Below the pieces are notes generated by a model. The model was not told the DNA's origin and searched no databases. It was given only the letters and a program-made list of their open reading frames with translations. Both the position numbers and the translations under genes were made by a program. A stretch of 64,000 nucleotides of DNA. It comes from Cyathus striatus (taxonomy: Eukaryota; Basidiomycota; Agaricomycetes; Agaricales; Nidulariaceae). Shown in pieces: positions 13,842 to 25,779 of this stretch. The stretch lies in contig JAOVFP010000007.1 of NCBI GenBank assembly GCA_025738555.1, forward strand, positions 3,472,001 to 3,536,000. Direction: 5' to 3'. Within the stretch, counting starts at the first letter, position 1. Each line of letters starts with the position of its first letter.

Positions 13842-16800
13842 ATGACTCAAACCACATCCAATGCTCAAATGTTTGCCAACGCAAACAATGTCAATGTGCT
13901 AGGTGGTCAGCAGAATGTCATTGGTCATGATCAAAACAATTATTACATTATGAAAAATGATGAAATTTCTGAAAAACTTAAGTTATTGAAGCCTATTGAT
14001 CACAACTTATATTGTCCACCTGCCTGTATGAAAGGTACCAGAGTTTCAATCCTGAAAGATATTCACAACTGGCTCAATGATTTTGGTATGTTCATCTATC
14101 TTAATCTATAAAAACCTTTTAATTTGATTTATAGATGAGTCTACTCCAAATGTTATGTGGATTACTGGTGGTCCAGGCTCTGGAAAATCTGCAATAGCTT
14201 CTACACTATTCAATACCCTCAACTCAACAGGATGGAAGAGATTAGGTGGTCATTATTTTTTTAAGAAGAATGATAACACTTTAAGTGATGCTAGTGTTGT
14301 TTGGAGAACAATTGCTGCAGAACTGGCATCTAAATCAAAGTATTCAGTAGTAAAAGAGAAGATGGCAGAGCATCTTGATAATAGCTTTCAGCTTTTAGAA
14401 ATTGATTGGCATTTCAAACATCTGATTGCTGATTCAATCATCACTTACCATGAACAACTGAAAAATGATCCTCCTGCATTTGTTATTGATGCACTAGATG
14501 AATGTAAATCATCTCATTTGTTAAGATCTCTAAATGAAACTTTACAAGACTGGGTCACACTTCCTAAGCAATATAAACTCATCTTGACTGGAAGGCCAGG
14601 CTCTCTACCAGATAAAATTCAGAATGAAAACTTTTGTAAGATTATAAAATTGGAAACTGATTCTGAACTTGACTCAGAGATAAATCAAGACATATATTTC
14701 TTTATCAAAAAAAGCTTTGAAAATCACCAATGTGAATTGCAACTTCATTCAATAGAGGATACATTACAGGTGATGTGCAAAAAAGCTGGTGGATTATTTA
14801 TCTGGGCATCTACTGCAGTCAAGTACATTACCATGGATTCAGAAAATGATGAACAACCTTCACCAACTGTAAAGCTTAAACAAGTCCTATCTGGACAGAT
14901 AGGGAATGGAGCTGATGCTCTATATTACCAAATACTTCAAGCTTCTTTTGAAAAATGGAATGAAGATAGAAAGGAAATTGTGAGACAAGTATTGGCAACA
15001 GTATTAATTGCAAAATCACAGTTGAAAAAAGAGGACATTCCACACTTCTTAGATTTTAGTGGCAATGAGAATGAAATTACAAGTGAAGTTCAAAGAATAT
15101 TACATTATCTTCAACCTGTTATTTCAATAAATGATAACAATGTAACATTCCATCATTTGTCATTTGTTGAATTTTTAGTAGGAGAAATAAATAATAAAAC
15201 ATTTAACATTAATCAAAACAAACATGTGCTAAGAATGAACAATATGGTTTTCAATATCATCAACAGTAAACTAAAATTTAATATTTGCAAAATTGAATCA
15301 TCATATGTAGCAAAAGAGGATGTTGAAAATCTATTGCAAATAAATAGCCAGTATATACCCACACATCTTCAGTACTGCAGCAAATATTGGAACATGCATT
15401 ATATTGAAACAATTGAAAATGAAGAAATTGATCATATACCTATAACAGCAGGATTAAATAAATTCTTATATTGCAAGTTCTTATACTGGCTAGAGGTCAT
15501 GAGTCTCTTAGATGAAATAAATACAGCACAAGAAATGATGAGAAGATTAGCATCTTGTACAAAGGTATTTGGTCAACTAGTTAAAATACATAAAAGGCTA
15601 AACTTCCTATAGATAGAGTTGAACCAGCTCAATTTCATTGAAGATGGTATTAATCTTGTTGCACATTTTTACATTCCCATTATAAGAAGCATATCACATA
15701 TATATATATCAGTGTTATCATTTGCACCTGAAAATTCTGTGATTGCAAAACACTACTCACCTTTCTTTGGAAATATACTTTCAATTAAGAAAGGGAGAGA
15801 CAGAGTCTGGAACTCAACAATGTATACAGTCTACTACACAGAATCATCTGTGACCAGTGTTGCATATTCTTCTAATGGAAAAGATGTTGTATTTGGCTCA
15901 AGTGATGGAACTGTCACACTGTGGAATGTCAAGAGTGGAAAAATCATTGCTGGACCATTTGAAGGCCACAGTGATTATGTGACATCAGTGGCATTTTCTC
16001 CTGATAGAACACAAGTGGTGTCTGGCTCATATGATAAAACTGTCAGAGTGTTTAATGTAGAGAGTGGAAAAACTATTGCTGGACCATTTGAAGGCCATAG
16101 TGATTCTGTGACATCAGTGGCATTTTCTCCTGATGGAACACAAGTGGTGTCTGGCTCATGTGATGAAACTGTCAGAGTGTGGAATGTGAAGAGTGGAGAA
16201 TTCATTGCTGGACCATTTGAAGGCCACACAGATTATGTGACATCAGTGGCATTTTCTCCTGATGGAACACAAGTGGTGTCTGGCTCAGATGATCAAACTG
16301 TCAGAGTGTGGAATGTGGAGAGTGGAGAATTCATTGCTGAACCATTTGAAGGCCACACTGATTATGTGACATCAGTGGCATTTTCTCCTGATGGAACACA
16401 AGTGGTATCTGGCTCAGATGATCAAACTGTCAGAGTGTGGAATGTGGAGAGTGGAAAAACTATTGCTGGACCATTTGAAGGCCATAGTGATTCTGTGACA
16501 TCAGTGGCATTTTCTCCTGATGGAACACAAGTAGTGTCTGGCTCAGAAGATAAAACTATCAGAGTGTGGAATGTGGAGAGTGGAAAAACCATTGCTGGAC
16601 CATTTGAAGGCCACAGTGATTATGTGACATCAGTGACATTTTCTCCTGATGGAATACAAGTGGTGTCTGGCTCAGAAGATAAAACTATCAGAGTGTGGAA
16701 TGTGGAGAGTGGAAAAACTATTGCTGGACCATTTGAAGGCCACAGCTCTTGGGTGACATCAGTGGCATTTTCTCCTGATGGAACACAAGTGGTATCTGGC

Positions 16801-18093
16801 TCATGTGATGAAACTGTCAGAGTGTGGAATGTGGAGAGTGGAAAAACTATTGCTGGACCATTTGAAGGCCACAGTTATTCTGTGACATCAGTGGCATTTT
16901 CTCCTGATGGAACACAAGTAGTGTCTGGCTCAGATGATCAAACTGTCAGAGTGTGGAATGTGGAGAGTGGAAAAACTATTGCTGAACCATTTAAAGGCCA
17001 CAGTGATTCTGTGACATCAGTGGCATTTTCTCCTGATGGAACACAAGTGGTGTCTGGCTCAGAAGATAAAACTATCAGAGTGTGGAATGTGGAGAGCAAA
17101 AAAACTATTGCTGGACCATTTAAAGGCCACAGTGATTCAGTGTTATCAGTGGCATTTTCTCCTGATGGAACACAAGTAGTGTCTGGCTCAGAAGATAAAA
17201 CTATCAGAGTGTGGAATGTGGAGAGTGGAAAAACCATTTCTGGACCATTTGAAGGCCATAGTGATTATGTGAGATCAGTGGCATTTTCTCCTGATGGAAT
17301 ACAAGTGGTATCTGGCTCAGAAGATAAAACTGTCAGAGTGTGGAATGTGGAGAGTGGAAAAACCATTGCTGGACCATTTGAAGGCCACAGCTCTTGGGTG
17401 ACATCAGTGGCATTTTCTCCTAATGGAACACAAGTGGTATCTGGTTCAGGGGATGAAACTGTCAGAGTGTGGAGTGTGGAGAGTGGAAAAACCATTGCTG
17501 GACCATTTGAAGGCCACAGCTCTAGGGTGACATCAGTGGCATTTTCTCCTGATGGAACACAAGTGGTGTCTGGTTCAGGGGATGAAACTGTCAGAGTGTG
17601 GAGTGTAGAGAGTGGAAAAACCATTGCTGGACCATTTGAAGGCCACAGCTCTAGGGTGACATCAGTGGTGTCTGGCTCACATGATAAAACTGTCAGAGTA
17701 ATGAATATAGACTCCACCTTAGATTACTTCAGAAAATATAAATTACTTGGAGGTACAAACATATTTGCATTACATTTTTCAGATGGGTGGGTAAAAGATA
17801 ATGATGACAATAAACTATTTTGGGTCCCTGTACATTATAGAGAACATTTTTGTACTCTTGAAACTGTTCAGATATTGCCTGATTATAAAATGTGTCAAGT
17901 TGATTTAACACATTTTGTTTATGGATCTGACTGGGCTCAATGTAAAACTGGTTCTCCAACACTTCCCAAAGATCTGAATCTTCCTACAGAACAGGAAAAG
18001 CAGAAATATATTGATATTATTTTCATTTGTCACATTATTATGATGCTAGTTGTCTCATTTTTTGTCTACATTCTGATACAACATTACAGTTAA
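13842..18093 (+). CDS. NACHT-WD40 NLR-like protein (STAND NTPase)
   Basis: This is a fungal NLR-type protein with nucleoside-triphosphate-driven oligomerisation expected from the NACHT module and ligand sensing from the WD40 propeller. I place introns at 14,086-14,134 (GTATGT to TTATAG) and 15,565-15,612 (GTATTT to CTATAG, branch-like GGCTAAAC); the second removes an in-frame TAG at 15,610. The spliced product is about 1,384 residues. The start at 13,842 gives the short N-terminal region seen in agaric relatives, with NVNVLGGQQNVIGHDQ; an upstream in-frame ATG exists at 13,788. Walker A GGPGSGKS lies near residues 93-100 and Walker B FVIDALDEC near 197-205. About 14 complete 43-residue WD40 repeats plus a shortened fifteenth span roughly 630-1,255. 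A hydrophobic helix near 1,355-1,380 could anchor the C-terminus. The gene is almost devoid of CpG, yet open throughout. The ligand is unknown. Confidence 0.9.
15840..17705 (+). repeat. 129-bp tandem array encoding the WD40 repeats
   Basis: Fourteen near-identical 129-bp units encode the framework SVAFSPDGTQVVSGS..T.RVWNVESGKTIAGPFEGH. Differences concentrate at a few codons: the two residues after GH (SD, TD, SS, SY) and the next one (Y, S, W, R), the residue before the conserved Asp (Y, C, D, E, G, H), and the one after it (K, E, Q). The final unit lacks 27 bp, removing nine residues in frame between two GTGG copies. Confidence 0.9.
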
Positions 18094-18099
18094 GTACTT

Positions 18100-18715
18100 A
18101 AATTTGTGTTACATTTTTATACTTTCATGTAAAACTTTTGTTTATCATACATCTGATTGTTTTATCTGATTTCTGATATTGTTGTACGTTTTGTAACAAT
18201 TTTATATGTAACAGTGGTATGGTAAGTGAGATGAACATCAAGTCATGTGTTATAAAACTACACTGAACTGCATTAATAATGGTAACTGAGAACATGTCCA
18301 CAAAACATGTTAAATCTGATGAACTAATTAGCTAACACATTAGGAACAATACAATTTATTAGTACAAGTTGGTGGACATCACTCAGAACAACCACTAGGT
18401 GTAAATGCACCTGGCCACCAAGATAGTTTATTTTTATTCTACAAGAGGTGATGAGATGACAATTCTAGATGAAAGAAGAATCATTACAATCACTTGCCAA
18501 TTCCTTGATATGCTTAAGCCAAGGACCATATGTAATTCATAGTGAAAATAATGAAAATATGAAGGTTGTCAGTAAAATGCCTTGAAGAATAACTTCAACA
18601 ACATGCTCAAGACCTATTTTTCACCAAGAGAATACAAATATATTCTAAAGGATTGATGTCCTCAAGCATTCACTACATAATTCACAAGAGGTATTGTACA
18701 TGAACAACATGGGAG
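18100..18715. other. 3' flank of the NACHT-WD40 gene, no gene seen
   Basis: AT-rich and CpG-poor. The first ~170 bp (including GGTATGGTAAGT at about 18,217) are repeated with divergence at 28,570-28,745 behind the decayed paralogue, so they belonged to the duplicated unit. Nothing else was recognised. Confidence 0.5.
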
Positions 18716-18717
18716 TG

Positions 18718-20833
18718 GTGTTAGCCAAAAATTTCAAAAAAAACCTAGGATAATTGATTGCCTCAATCATGCAAGCAAGGCTTTTTTGAGTGCCTATCTT
18801 TGTATGGGTATTAGTCCTTCAGGTGATCAAAAACAGTCATTGGTTCATTCTAATTGAATATTACTATTAATCTATTGGTGATCATAAACAATCATAAACA
18901 ATACTGATTGGATATTGCATCAATGTGTCACACTGTTTGAGCATGTCACATGTGTCACAGGTTTGTGCACTTCAGTATTTCCTGTGCATCATACTACTTT
19001 CCCATGCCTCAGAGATTTCACATGCCTCAGAGATTTAATGCACATTGCATCAGCATGTCACATAGTTCCTGTGCTTTAGTATTTCCTGCACATCACAGAT
19101 TTCATGCAGATCATTAGTCTCCTGTGCCTCACACATTTCTCATGTGTCTCATAGTATTTACATGTCATGCTATTCATGCATGTCACAATTTTCACATGTG
19201 TCATGCCATTTACACTAATCATGCTATTCATGCATGTAACACAGTATTCACATGTTGTGCTATTCATGTGCATCATGCATTCATGCACATCACCCCATTC
19301 ACATGTATAATGTCACACTTTCACACATCACACTATTAATATTTACACTAAGAGATCAATGTAGAAACCAATATGTTAGACAAATGCCATGGATAGTCTA
19401 GTTGAAGTGCAAGGATCAAGTTTGGATAACACATTAGATGATGAAGTAGCAAATAAGATAAGAGACATTGAGTATGAAGTATCATGTAGAATGTGTATAC
19501 AGTTGGACCTTTGACAGAGTATGAAAATTTGAAATGGGATGATATGAGATGTTTTACAATCAAGTCTGGATATGAGAGATAATAATGATTTTGGAAATAT
19601 CAACAACCAGACAAAAAAGACATGTGATGAAAGAATCACACATGGATACCAAATATACAAGTATGATGAACATATGTAATTTCACAAGTCATTAATGACT
19701 ATGTTTCTTGCATCAGACTATTGGTTATTCTAATATCTTCAACACATATTATTGAGTCACATATCTGCTTACTATATATGACTACATGACAGTCTTCTTT
19801 GTTTTATTAATACAGAGAGTTAATGAAAATGACTATCACTCCTATTGATATTGTGTAAGAGTTGGGTTAAGGTTTACAGTAGTACATAAGTAGACTTGCT
19901 TACATCACCACTCTTCAGTCTTTCTTACCATCATCCCTACGCCTGTGTAGCTAGTTTCTCCCTATAGAACTGGTCTTACGCACTTGGGACTGAGGAAGGC
20001 TCACCCTGTAGAGGACTACACCTCTACATATTGTGTCACAATCAGTTTCACTTCTACACTGCTATATGTATTCACTTCTCTGACATGTAATGTAGGGTTC
20101 TTTTAATATTAGTATACATTTCTAAGTATAAAAACCCCCTCCTGTACTGCTGCTCCTTCTAGTCCAACAGTCATTACCTTACAGTGATAAGAATGATAAG
20201 TCCATATCATGTCAACAGCATGAACATGTGTGAATAGCATGACAAGTGAAAGTTGAGTGACAAGCATGAAAGTGTGACACATGAAAATAGTGTGACATGC
20301 ATGAATAGCGTGATGTCTAAATACTATGAGATGCACAAGAAATGTGTGAGGCATGGGAAACTAATGATCTGCAAGAAATCTGTGATGTGTGGGAAATACT
20401 GAAGCATGGGAACCACATGACACACTAACATGATGGGCAGGAAAGTAGTGATGCACATTAAATCTCTGAGGTGTGTGAAATCTCTGAGTCATGGGAAAGT
20501 AGTATGATGCACAGGAAATACTGAAGTGTGTGAACCTGTGACACATGTGATGTGCTCAAACAGCATGACACATTGATGCAATATCCAATCAGTATTGTTT
20601 ATAATTGTTTATGATCACCAATAGATTAGTAGTAATATTCAATTGGAATAAGCCAATGATTGTTTATGATCACCAATAGATTAATAGTAATATTCAATTA
20701 GAATGAACCAATGACTGTTTTTTTATCACCTGAAGAACTAATACCCATACAGAGATAGGCACTCAAAAAGCCTGACTTGCATGATTGAGGTAATTGGTTG
20801 TCCTAGGCTTTTTTTGAAAATATTGGCTGACAC
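18718..20833. mobile_element. Foldback-type element with ~630-bp inverted arms
   Basis: The left arm (18,718 to about 19,350) and right arm (about 20,190 to 20,833) are inverted copies. The ends read GTGTTAGCCAA and, on the opposite strand, GTGTCAGCCAA. Shared landmarks are CCTAGG plus CATGATTGAGG-type sequence, the TGATCATAAACAATCAT repeats, TCAGTATTTCCTGTGCATCA, and an imperfect CATGTCACAC/ATTCATGCA minisatellite filling the inner part of each arm. The ~840-bp centre (19,350-20,190) encodes nothing I recognise. ATGAACAACATGG (left) and ATGAACATGG (right) lie just outside and may be a blurred target duplication. Confidence 0.7.
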
Positions 20834-20939
20834 TTATGAACATGGCATGTAAAAAAGATATGCTGTACATAAATGAATGAGTATTGATTTAGGCTGAATA
20901 TGTTATGTATCCAAATCCAAATGAAAGGGTAAAATATAG

Positions 20940-22290
20940 CATGCAGGTACTACAACAAGATGCTAATGATGATCTCATAGACACATAGTCCAAGAGCAAG
21001 CAGAATCCTTGTCCTCAATCTGTGAGTAATCAGATCTTTTTCATCATTCAAACCCAAAGGATAACAAAAACAAAGTGCAGCATATTTGATATAAAATCTT
21101 GATCCTATGCCCCTCTCCTCTCAAAAAGCTTTAAGCCAAGTCTATCAAGTTCTTCATATGAGCAACTCCAACTAATGTTCACTACCAAGTCTCTCAGATG
21201 AGAATGTTCTTGCACATGCAAGTGCTAGTTTCAAAGTAGAAGTAAGAATAAATGCATAAGAGAAAAATGAGGAGGGAGAGAATGGACCTATTGAGTTCAT
21301 AAAGCTGCAGGAGTCTATTTCAGCCCATTGAGGTCACTGAATTCCTTTTTGACCTATTTAAAAGTGTGTAGAAGTATCTGACACTATTCCTGTAAGAAAA
21401 GGGTTAGTCTGAGCTGAAGAAGCATGGTGGTGATCAACGGGGGTAGAAAAACACACAATCAACAGTGGAGAATGAAGATTGTAGCTAAGAATGTAGAATT
21501 GTAAGTGCTTACCTCAGTAATACTCAATGCCTCCTGTTCCTCCCTCTGTTCCATCTCAATCTGCAATAACTGCAGCTGATGCTGCTCAGCATGTGAGAGT
21601 GGAGGGGCTCCAGGTCCTAAAGCAACTTGGTGCATCTGCATTATTTTTTGATGAAAAAACAAAATGTGTATTGTAGTGTTCCTGGGCTCCAGATACTTCT
21701 ATGTATACTCAATGGTCTTCTCCAAATGAATTCATCACTATTGTCACCATGAAGTCATTGAGAAGAGAAAAAGCAAGCTATGAAGAAACAAGAAAGCAAG
21801 ATAGAGAGCTTGAAGGCCAGAAAGGCTGGGAGATGATGGTCACTGAGACACAGAATTCCAGACCATTGACTGCTACAGTGCTGGCTCTAAACTCTGCATC
21901 TGCACATTGTCCACACCAAAGTCCAGACTCCAACCATGTCCAACCTTGGTCCAACCTCTCATGATGCCCACAACCATGACAACCTCCAGAGTGTTGTCCC
22001 TTCTATCACTAATGGAAAGACTTGATAATGATACAGCTACTTGTACAAACTGGCCATTGAGTGTTGAGAAGACCACCTAAATGCACACCAATTCAACATC
22101 ATGCACATAGAACACTGGAGTAGCCTTAGTAGCCTTAGGTCCTGGAGGTTTTCTTTTGCATGTTGAACACTGGCAGCTGCAGCTAATGGAGGATGAGAAG
22201 GGGTAGAGAAAGCAGAGAAAGTAGTATTGAGTATACTTGGAGTAAGCACTCTCTTTGCTCTGCACTTCATCTTTCACTCTTTGCTGTCAA
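20940..22290 (-). pseudogene. CpG-depleted pseudogene copy C of the 38.3-39.5 kb gene
   Basis: Minus-strand sequence at 21,513-21,645 aligns with the intact-looking exon at 39.36-39.5 kb: MQMHQVALGPGAPPLS is identical, then RAEQRRL is replaced by HAEQHQL. The adjacent exon at about 21,305-21,408 corresponds to 39,126-39,227 but contains stops where the other copy has CGA or CGT arginine codons (ALRTRQ has become AL-stop-TQ). Most differences are CG to TG or CA. The rest of the copy reaches at least 22,280, with VQHAKENLQDLR at about 22,150, which resembles IQHAEEILQGLR at 4,513. The copy is dead by these stops. Confidence 0.75.
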
Positions 22291-22792
22291 TTACTCACAT
22301 TTTACTTTCACTGTTGGTTGATCTATCATCATCTCAGGCATAAACTGTGCCTTTGGCATACTAAGACTCCCTTTATGAGTGTGCTGTTCCAAAGACAATA
22401 ACCACTCAGTGTTATGATTTAGTTATCTGAAGATCATAAATCATACAAGTCCAAAAGTCATGTGACAAAAAAAGTTCAAAGAACAAGTTAAGTCAGTATT
22501 GAAGAAGTCTCATTGCAAAACTAAGGGACTTAAATCAAGCACACTTAAGTGTAAGTTGAGTAAGAATGTAGTAGTATTTTTTAAGCTGAAGTTTGAGCTC
22601 TACAGCCCAACTTCCTACTGTTTAAATACAAACTAGTTCATACTAATAATAGATATAGTATGAGTCAAAAGTATGTAAATGCTGTGCATTACCAATGTGC
22701 AGTAAAGAAGGGTGAAAATAAAGTAAGTATAGTACAATGACTTGAAATGAGTCATAACAAGTCAGAAATGTGAGAATGTAAGGTAATATTTT

Positions 22793-23030
22793 AGGTGATC
22801 ATATACAATTATTGATTCATTCTAATTGAATACTATACTATAGATATATTAGGTGATCATAAACAATCATTGACTCATTCTAATTGAATACTAGTATTAT
22901 ATGAATAGTTTAGGTGATCATAAACAATCATTGATTGGTTTAAAATGAATGGTAGTATTGTAAGAATGTTATAGGCAATCATAAACAATCATTTATTTTC
23001 TGATTGAATATTATTAGTATTGATATGCCT
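22793..23030. repeat. ~60-bp tandem repeat, four units
   Basis: Units begin at about 22,793, 22,851, 22,912 and 22,973 with AGGTGATCATAAACAATCAT, continuing with TGATTCATTCTAATTGAATA and an AT-rich spacer. The same unit occurs in both arms of the 18.7-20.8 kb foldback element (18,821 and 18,876), and a fragment is present near 25,887. It is therefore a dispersed repeat. Confidence 0.65.
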
Positions 23031-23773
23031 GATTGACATACAATGTGTATAAGTGTAATTTTTGTGATATCTATATAATATAAGCCACTCATTTGCAATC
23101 ATAATTGGATTACCTAAACATTGGAGTGAGGTCTGAGCTGCCAATGATCATGCTATTTATAGACACCACCACTAAGGACATAGTAAAAAGACCTAGAAAG
23201 CAATAGTGATTATAATAAGAGATAGAGTGAGAAAGCATGTATATAGAACCCCAGCAGCACTTGATCCACTATAAGCATGTGGTAACATGACATGTTTAGG
23301 TCATGGGACAGTTTCCCCAGTGCTACACACCCAGAGAAGCCAGAAATATCAAAGTGCCCATCAAGCACCAACAGCCAGCACCATCACCTGGACTCAAGCC
23401 AAATCAGCCCTCAGCATCTTGTGGATTAAATCTCAACCTGATCTGCTGATCAAAGCAAACAGACCATAGATCTGAAGCTGCACATGCTGATGGTTCCATC
23501 TTTAGGCTCATGACACAACAGGCATTTAGGAACATGCATCAGCCAATAAGTGCATCTCTATTATCCTGTGTGCCTGTACCCTTCAAGGCAATATGACCAA
23601 CACTCTCCTATCCAGACTTTACCTCCTGAGTGTGCACATCCCTCCTCCCAGCATCATAGTTAATTACCCTATCTAGACATATGTTATACCTGTACAGTAC
23701 CTTTACAGTATCTAAGAACTCTGCTTTTTCAGTAGTATATAAGGCTCACAAACCTGCTCATGTAGAACAAGCA
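23030..23773. other. CpG-poor intergenic DNA, no gene seen
   Basis: Only short chance frames are present. A TATA-like GTATATAAGG occurs at about 23,739, just before the possible LTR. I see no supportable gene. Confidence 0.4.
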
Positions 23774-25777
23774 TGTCACGAAAACTTAGTTTGCCACCCA
23801 ACGCATTACGGTGCATGTTAATGCCTTAAGGCATTTCCTGCCCCCCAAGAGAAAGAAATCTTAGATGGCATTGGAGACTTGTGGAGAGCCCCATAACACA
23901 CTTTAACAAGTGTGATAACTTGTAAAGCCCAGTACTGAGTCTTACAATGAAGTCAATGTCATTCGATGACTTTTAGGCTTGTATAAGAGTGATCCAAAAA
24001 GGTAAAATAAATGTTTAAATAACTTTCCAGCATAGGTGAAATTTTTCATTGAGTATTAAATAAAAAGTCTTAATTTCTTCTTGCTACGTACATACGATAC
24101 AACTAATGCTACTGTCTACTTATGGAGATAAGTAATACAGATTAGTACACACGTCACACTAAGAAGAGTACTTACCAGATTATCTTATTGCTTACCTTTA
24201 AATTATGTAACTTACCTACAGACTATAGTTCTTCAGTCAAGTCATAAGGACTTGACGAGCATAATGCCCTTGCTAGTGTCACCCTTTTATATGTCTTAGG
24301 TAGGTGCTTTAGTCAGCACTCAACCGGATCTTGAATAGAGCCGCTCTAAGTTCCAGGCTGTGTCCCTTTAGGCTTAGATGCTCTAGGCTTGTCCATAACT
24401 CTATCTAGTTTTACATGCTGCCGCTTCACAATGTTAATCTGTGTCACAAACCTTATAAAATATACCCATCGTAGTAATGGAATTATATTTCACCATTCAT
24501 GGGGAGTTGTTTTCTTTCTGGCTAATGGTAAGGTATACAAGTGAACTGATATCACCAATATATTAAAAGGCTACTTTAGAGTCAATAAATACACTCCTGT
24601 AATATGTATATATTAAGCATGTTGCAATGGAATATGGGGGTAGGGTAATATTGCTGTTACCTTGAAATTATGCCATAATCTTAGAGATACCTTAAGATCT
24701 CTTGTATAGTACTGGTAGCCTTATAATTTATTATAGGAAAGCCCATACCTTACAATGAATTGCGGTCTCATTGTGATGTCTTCAGTACTATCTTATAATT
24801 ATCTTACAGTGCATTATTACAAGAGTAATGGCTTAATGCCTTCCAAGGTAAATCAAACTTTCATGACACAATCCTGTATCAATTCTTCTGCTATTAGTGC
24901 AACTTAGCATATTCATGACAATCCATTTACTTCCAAGTGTAACAACCCATATGATCTAAGCCTTCCCAGAGCCTCAAAGGAGTTTTTAGTGTTATTAAAT
25001 AGTAGTTACAAACAAGCATTATAGTGTACAAGCCAATATACTAAGTGTGTTCATCCCCCCTTTTGCCTGGAATTACCTTGTGTATTCTGCAGATATTCCC
25101 CTGGTGTTACATCTGTGTCCGGAATCTGCTATTCCGCACTTCTGCACTATCCTGCACTTCCGCATTGGCCGCATTTCTGACCAATTGTCGGATACGTCGT
25201 CATGATTTATCACTTACTTACTCATGCTCATCCTCTATGTCACTATTTCATATTACTCCTCGATTACTACTCCTATCCATTTCACTATATTGCATACAGC
25301 CATTACTTCCATTCTTCAGCCACTACTCCTCTATGGTGGCTGACTCCATGTTTACCTATCCCTAGTTATACCCTTATACTTCGCTCAAAGTAAACTACTC
25401 CATACTTTACTTAGTATTTAAGATCTAGTTTTTGTACAGTAACTTTAGTTTTTCGTATCGACTACGATTATGAATATACCACTATACTCCGTCTTCTTGT
25501 CTCTAAGGTTTCGTCCTTAGTTCTGGTCTCTATTCCGACCTTTCTGCATTTCACACTCGACCTTGCTCCTACCTTGAGCTTGTTCCTACCTTGACTTTGA
25601 AATACGAACCACCGAGAATCACAAGGGGCGCAGCACATAAGCTGAAGCCAAGGTTCCCTTCCGCACTTTTTGAGTTCTCCGCTTCCGACCTTGAGCTTAC
25701 ATAATACTACGAGTAGCTCCCTCTGCGCTAAACCCAGCGCCTCCCTATTATCCCTCTGAGTGGTATGGTACGTAACA
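23774..25777 (+). mobile_element. Possible solo LTR or retroelement remnant
   Basis: The stretch starts TGTCACGAAAACTTAG and may end at GTACGTAACA, giving the TG...CA termini of LTRs. The opening block with CCACCCAACGCATTACGG and the long mixed-composition body resemble long LTRs of basidiomycete Ty3 elements as I remember them. It stands out from its surroundings because it contains CpG sites. The 5-bp flanks (AAGCA and CCTGG) do not match, so either the right end is wrong or the copy is rearranged. No coding region was seen. Confidence 0.35.
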
Positions 25778-25779
25778 CC

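Noticed and set aside
15604..15618. In-frame TAG splitting the NACHT and WD40 parts, suggesting a pseudogene
   Set aside because: A 48-bp GTATTT...CTATAG intron with a CTAAAC branch-like site removes the stop and keeps frame; its size equals the other intron of the gene.
15975..17717. Long minus-strand frames across the WD40 array
   Set aside because: They are shadows produced by the 129-bp coding repeat, whose length is a multiple of three.
18930..20540. CRISPR-like or satellite array in the CATGTCACAC-rich stretches
   Set aside because: Units are irregular, lack conserved repeat-spacer spacing, and the two stretches are simply the inverted arms of one element; CRISPR is also not expected in a fungal nucleus.
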